From Spinacia oleracea (lineage: Eukaryota; Streptophyta; Magnoliopsida; Caryophyllales; Amaranthaceae), in assembly GCF_020520425.1 (NCBI RefSeq), contig NC_079492.1:115851157-115915156 (forward strand): DNA of 64,000 nt, in the 5' to 3' direction. The translations under genes were made by a program, and so were the position numbers. The stretch's first letter is position 1; each line of letters begins with the position of its first letter. Positions 59,011-64,000 of the stretch are shown here, in pieces. The notes beneath the pieces were generated by a model. It did no database searches, had not been told where the DNA came from, and saw nothing but the letters and a program-made list of their open reading frames with translations.

Positions 59011-60374
59011 TGGAAAAGTACGAATTGGGGAGACTACTAGGTCAAGGTACCTTTGCTAAGGTCTATTATGGAAGAGGTATTCATACTGGCCAGAGTGTGG
59101 CCATCAAAATGATCGACAAAGACAAGGTTTTAAGAGTAGGGCTCATGGATCAAATTAAGAGAGAAATTTCTGTCATGGGAATGGTTAGACACCCAAACGT
59201 TGTTCACCTGTTTGAAGTCATGGCGACCAAGAGTAAGATATACTTTGTGATGGAATATGCTAAAGGTGGTGAACTCTTTGACAAGCTGACCAAAGGGAGG
59301 CTAAAGGAGGACATTGCTCAAAAGTATTTTAGACAGTTGATTAGTGCTGTTGACTTTTGCCATAGCCGGGGAGTTTATCATCGCGATTTGAAACCTGAAA
59401 ACTTGCTGCTGGACGAAAATGAGGATTTGAAGGTTTCAGATTTTGGATTGAGTGCTCTAGCTGAAACTAAACGACAAGATGGTTTACTCCATACCACCTG
59501 TGGGACCCCTGCGTATGTTGCTCCCGAAATCATCAGCAGGAAAGGCTATGATGGAGCCAAAGCTGATATTTGGTCTTGTGGGGTGATTTTATTTGTTCTC
59601 TTGGCTGGTTTTCTTCCCTTTCATGATTCAAATTTGATGGAGATGTATAGAAAGATTGGTAAAGCAGAATATAAATGCCCTAGTTGGTTTCCAAAGGATG
59701 CACGCAGGCTATTAGGAAAGATCTTGGACCCAAACCCTGATACTAGAGTCACAATTGCTAAGATAAGGGAGAGTTCTTGGTTTAAAAAGGACTTGTCTCC
59801 AAAGCCTATCCAATCTGAATCAGATAGCAGGACAGTTTCTGATGTGCATAGCAATGGAGATCCAGGTACTTCCAGAAGCCGCACTGGCAATGAAGAAACC
59901 AGACCAGATGGGATCAAACCTGCTGAGTTAAATGCATTTGATATCATATCCCTTTCGTGTGGTTTTGATTTATCTGGCTTATTCGAAGATTGTAGTCATA
60001 AGAAGGAAGCAAGATTTACTTCAAGAGAATCTGCTTCTACCATTATCTCGAAGCTTATGGAAACTGCTAAAAGCTTAAAGTTAAAAGTAAGGAGGATGGA
60101 CAAAGGATTACTGAAGTTCGAGGGTACTAGCGAAGGAAGGAAAGGTGTCTTGTCAATCGATGCAGAAATATTCGAGGTATCCTCTACACTATATCTGATA
60201 GAGATGAGAAAAGCCAATGGAGATACTCTTGAGTATCAGAAGGTGGTAAAGGAAGATATAAGGCCTTCCCTAAAAGATATTGTTTGGGCCTGGCAAGGGG
60301 AACAACACCAGCAATTACAAAATCAGAAGCCGCTGCAATTGCAGCAACCAAGACAAAACCAGGAGCAGTTGTAG
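58986..60374 (+). CDS. CIPK: CBL-interacting protein kinase (CIPK/SnRK3), CIPK2/10 group
   Basis: This is a serine/threonine kinase switched on by calcineurin-B-like calcium sensors, acting in ion and stress signalling at membranes where the CBL docks. One uninterrupted coding exon, 462 residues. The kinase domain covers about 12-266: glycine loop [12 protein letters not shown], catalytic Lys41 (VAIK), HRDLKPEN at 132-139, DFG at 152-154, activation-loop end [11 protein letters not shown] at 171-181. The regulatory part has the NAF motif [19 protein letters not shown] (315-333), which binds CBLs, then the phosphatase-interaction region from about 342. The C-terminus is glutamine-rich (HQQLQNQ...). 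The first ATG fits the start of Arabidopsis CIPK10 (MENKPSVLTERYEVGRLL), so I keep it over Met9. Intronless coding matches the intron-poor CIPK clade. No damage seen. The exact Arabidopsis counterpart and CBL partner are not assignable. Confidence 0.96.
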   Translation: MEHKSGVLMEKYELGRLLGQGTFAKVYYGRGIHTGQSVAIKMIDKDKVLRVGLMDQIKREISVMGMVRHPNVVHLFEVMATKSKIYFVMEYAKGGELFDKLTKGRLKEDIAQKYFRQLISAVDFCHSRGVYHRDLKPENLLLDENEDLKVSDFGLSALAETKRQDGLLHTTCGTPAYVAPEIISRKGYDGAKADIWSCGVILFVLLAGFLPFHDSNLMEMYRKIGKAEYKCPSWFPKDARRLLGKILDPNPDTRVTIAKIRESSWFKKDLSPKPIQSESDSRTVSDVHSNGDPGTSRSRTGNEETRPDGIKPAELNAFDIISLSCGFDLSGLFEDCSHKKEARFTSRESASTIISKLMETAKSLKLKVRRMDKGLLKFEGTSEGRKGVLSIDAEIFEVSSTLYLIEMRKANGDTLEYQKVVKEDIRPSLKDIVWAWQGEQHQQLQNQKPLQLQQPRQNQEQL

Positions 60375-61648
60375 CAGTAGCAATGATGGTGAAATTACTT
60401 TAAACTTATTTTTAGCAGTCATCTAGGTCTCATTCTTTTATCATGTTATGATGATTGGTGAGTATGTCAACAAAAAAAAAAGAGTAATTTTCTTTCCGTT
60501 CAAGAGCTTATATGATTTCTTCCCCTTATTACTGCTTAACTGATTGTTCATACTTTGGCAACAAAGGGGTCAGAACTTGTTTATGAGGCAAGTATTTGGA
60601 TATATAATTAAGGTGTGTGTGTAATATGTTTGATATAGCTACATTTGTATTTACTTTTGTATTAAGCTTTAAGCAAAATTTTGATGTGCTGCCATGTTAA
60701 GATAATTGAAAAGCACGACAGGTGAAACTGAACACTTGAATAAATTGGATACACGTATACTCTGTACGAAGTAATTCTTTCACAGGACATTGACTATACC
60801 AACTATGGAGCATATGAATAGTGCAAGTCGAAAAATCTTTTATTTCAAATAAGATTTAGCTTACAAGTTCTCAAATGTGACATTTTTTCTACCTTTACAA
60901 GAAGTTCCCACTAAAATGTTAACAAATAATTGCACAAACACAAACTAAGGTGATAACTAGTCTCGATACGCTTAATAAGCCGTTTATACCAACTCTTTAT
61001 AATTTTATGTATTAAAATCTTTCAATAATATTAATGATTAAAGTTGTGCATTGATAAACAATAAAATTCATCCCACCAAAAAAGAATCTAACACGAAATA
61101 CGTTTTATTCATAATTTTTGTCAATAAGTATTAAACACAACAATAATAAATTAGTGCGAATAGTAAATTTTCCTTAGTAGGAATTATTTTTTATCAAATC
61201 CAAATTATTATTGTTTTGTCTAATCCAAATTGGACAAAGATAAGTAATATTTTATAATACAAAGCATACCATCTCGTAAACGTATTCTTATAAGACGAAC
61301 ATAACATAACGTACTCTAAATGGTTATGCGGCTTACACCATCATTAGTTCGTTACAATTTGTTTCCCAAATCATCCCCCGCAAATCCGCAATTGATGCTC
61401 TTACAGTTACACCAGACAGGGTTGTTAGCACCGGATAATTTCCAGACCACGGTAAACTAATTTTCTAGGGAAAGAGACAATTTGAGAGCGAGCGTTGAAC
61501 AACCACACGCCCTCTCCTCCTTCACTCCAGAAGCTTGAATATTACTCCTTTTTTCCCTTTTTGCTAATTTCAATCAAACCCTAATCTCCCTCTCTCTCCT
61601 TATCTGCCATCTGGTGGTTGGTGAATTTGTGAAATTTGCAGAAATCAA
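60375..61648. other. CIPK 3' region, intergenic DNA and promoter of the next gene
   Basis: No gene recognised. The right end (about 61500-61648) is CT-rich leader-like sequence for the next gene. Confidence 0.4.
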
Positions 61649-62027
61649 ATGTGTCCACTCAGAATCATTTTGATTTTTCTGTCAGCTACTCTCGCCGGAT
61701 TCTTTGTGCTCAAGAATCTCAATTCTTCCAATGACGTCGATCTCAATCTTCGTCCCGATTCTCCTAAACCTACCGATTCTACTCCGTCTTCCTGCAAGGT
61801 ATTTTCAATTTCTCTATTTTCTTCTTTTAATCCGATTTTAGGGTTTTAATTAGATTTTATGGTATTATTATTGATTATTAGAACTAATTTGAAAATTTAT
61901 TTTGTTTGAATTGAAGGCTAAGGTAATGTCGGCAATTGGTTCGGGTTTCTGGACGATTGTGGATATGGCGAGCGGTCGCTATCTCTGGAACTATTTCTCT
62001 GCTGCTACAGCTAAGAGCTCGCCTTAA
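61649..62027 (+). CDS. small conserved plant membrane-anchored protein (86 aa)
   Basis: Two exons, 61649-61798 and 61917-62027, with GT/AG borders in phase 0. Exon one reads MCPLRIILIFLSATLAGFFV, a hydrophobic N-terminal segment that is a likely membrane anchor or signal anchor, followed by a Ser/Pro/Asp-rich linker. Exon two encodes GSGFWTIVDMASGRYLWNYF, a conserved block in plant proteins often labelled 'methyltransferase-related', although no methyltransferase domain is present. The start is set by the conserved MCPLR. The protein is too short for an enzyme. Role unknown. The longer minus-strand frame across exon two is a shadow. Confidence 0.85.
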
Positions 62028-64000
62028 TTCTTTTTCGAGGCAGTATAGTATGTATTGTTGTTGTAGTTGTTGTTGTTGGTGGTGATGATGTTTCTGGTAA
62101 TTTGAAGAAGATGCATTGTTGGTAACTGTAACTAAGGCCAAGGATGATTATGATGATTGTTGGCTAATAACTCAATTGATGTATTGCTGTAATTTTCTAC
62201 AACTTCGTATGTATATACACTAATACACATGTTTGTTACTGATATAAAATCGTTCAATTTTCTACTTATGCTATGATGTTTGTTTGTGCCTGTGCTTCTC
62301 TTTGTTTATCTTGGTTTGGAATTAGAGGCGGATATGGCTGAGGTTTTGAACTTTGTGAGTTTAGCTGTAAGTTATTTGCTATAAATGTGGTTTCTCTAAA
62401 GCAAATTCGATATGAGTACTATGGTTGTTATGGATTTTTGGACTTTGATTGTTGTGGTCTGGTTGCTTAATTAATTTTTTGTTAATTTGTGTTGGTTGTG
62501 GGGAGATAGGAGGGACGAAATGAAGAATGCAGTTAATCGTAGTAGTGCAGTAGGAATAGTTTTCTAATGCATTGTGAAACGAGAATCTTGGCCTGCTGCT
62601 ATTAAGGAGTTTACGTACACTACGAAGAATGTGGTTGTGCTAGCTTGTTGTACATACTATAAACATGACTGAACTGTTGTTCAGTTTTTGACGGAGGCTT
62701 CTGCCCTCCCAAGACTTGAGCACTATTAGATGTGTTCTTCAAGTTTATTATAATTTGGTTGTCAAACTATTAATGCTCCTTGTTAGTGATCTTCTTTTAG
62801 CTTATCCTAGAGGGTAACACTTTAGGGGATAGAAGCTGACTAATGTAGTTTCCATCAATGGTGGGCAGTTGGGGGTTTATCTGACCAAGGTGAGCTTGTG
62901 TTATATGCCATGAGTCTTGATTCTACATGTGATGCGGTGTTTCTTTTCCTTTAAGAAGCACTTTGTATTTGACAAGCAGCGTCTTGTAGGCAATGGTTTA
63001 TTTATTTCAAAAGTGGGGTTAGTTATAATGGAGTGAGACCTGTAATTACTCCTAAGCTTGTGACCTGCTTCCTTTAACATAGAGTTTTCCTTTTCCATTC
63101 CTACTCAGCGGAGAGTCGCATTTCCCACTAGTCACTTATCCTTTGGGTGCAAAGTAGAAGTTTAGTGCTATCGAGTTTTGTAAATCCTATCTAAATGGTA
63201 CACCCCTACCTCCATGAGAAATGTGCCTAGTTTTGTGTTGAGGATTTTGAGTCAAGAGTTGTTCACTTTCAGGTCATGTTCCATACTAGGGTAGTGTGGA
63301 AGTTATTACTGTGGAAATCATGTATTAATATAGGGTTGCCTTCCATTATTCTATCGACAAAGTAATGCTTTCTAGGTTTTTTTGTTCATGTCGACACTGG
63401 CATCTAGCTCAGATAAGCTTCGACACTGCAAATGAGGCAGATGAGTGTATTGTCATGGTTGGACAAACCCACTGTTTTTGAAATGTATCCACCCGATTCT
63501 AGGATTTCCTCTGCTATAAAGGTCGATACAAGTTGCTATTGTTCTCTTGCATCCTGACTCCTTGTGTTTCTAAAAAGAGATCAAAGTATTGTTGTCAGCT
63601 GTTTTTAGACTCCTTAATCCTTCCCTACGCCCTTATGTTCAAAAATCAGAACACAATCCTTAACTTCCTGGTAAAAAAAGGGATTCACCTTTTTTAGTTT
63701 AATCTCCACTGGTTAGGGTGTTTTGACCATCCTACTAGTTGACATCAGTTGGCCAGACCTGTACTTTCTGATGTCTCCTTAACCGGACCTGGAGGTTTAG
63801 CGTAGCCAGTTATGAACAGGAATCAAGAAGCTCAATGAGTATGAAAGTATTTTTTGGCTATAAAGTTGTTTACAAAGAACTTATTCAAAATAGAAACTTG
63901 AAACTTGAAACTGGTACTCTTTTGTAAGGTTCAGTAATAGGAGTCGCCCTAAATATCACTTTGCTAATCACAATCCAAGGAGGTATGATCACTCTATTCC
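62028..64000. other. 3' region and intergenic sequence, no gene recognised
   Basis: Close to the stop codon is the 3'UTR of the small-protein gene. Beyond it there is no coding exon or element end that I can support, so the origin of this moderately AT-rich DNA is open. Confidence 0.35.

Overview
The window is AT-rich plant nuclear DNA. Five host genes with plant splice sites or plant-specific families lie in a large amount of transposon sequence. The protein families (class III peroxidase, LOB-domain, DUF688, CIPK) and the repeat mix point to a eudicot. Frequent 'tactccgta' motifs and the element types fit the spinach/beet/quinoa group (Amaranthaceae), but that placement is inference.

Host genes. 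A four-exon secreted class III peroxidase lies at 10325-11618 (+). An LBD15-like LOB-domain transcription factor lies at 22871-24109 (-), and I place its start in a 14-nt micro-exon. A DUF688 protein of unknown function lies at 29054-29878 (-). An intronless CIPK (SnRK3) kinase lies at 58986-60374 (+) behind a probable 5'UTR intron and upstream ORFs. A two-exon, 86-residue membrane-anchored small protein lies at 61649-62027 (+). Two degraded gene pieces, part of a GH3 enzyme (847-1349) and one exon of a signal-peptide-peptidase-like protease (2002-2159), sit in otherwise non-coding DNA at the left edge. The genes are unrelated single units; nothing suggests that they act as a cluster.

Layout. 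1-4.1 kb: gene fragments and a LINE 3' end. 4.1-7.4 kb: a CACTA terminus and a minus-strand LINE split by a Mutator-like element with a 9-bp target duplication. 8.2-9.1 kb: a probable Helitron and a tandem duplication. 10.2-11.8 kb: the peroxidase. 12.1-21.4 kb: two more Mutator-like elements, a gag-only copia element nested in a TRIM-like element, nested Stowaway MITEs and a Helitron. 22.9-24.1 kb: the LBD gene. 25.5-28.7 kb: several MITEs. 29.0-29.9 kb: the DUF688 gene. 30.5-35.8 kb: a young copia element with matching LTRs. 36.2-41.1 kb: a Helitron and the 3' half of an older copia element. 41.4-42.0 kb: a hAT MITE. 42.8-54.8 kb: a three-level nest, in which a SIRE-type LTR holds a copia element that in turn holds an Athila-like Gypsy element with only a gag-protease region visible. 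55.0-57.2 kb: a LINE tail, a second Helitron copy and a Stowaway MITE. 57.2-64.0 kb: the CIPK and small-protein genes.

The best-supported structural results are the exact target duplications around the DNA elements, the four Mutator-like elements with 9-bp duplications, the matched Helitron pair with the same 19-nt hairpin, and two unrelated LTR elements that both show only gag plus protease. I found no CRISPR array, rRNA or tRNA gene, and no clearly new multi-gene system.
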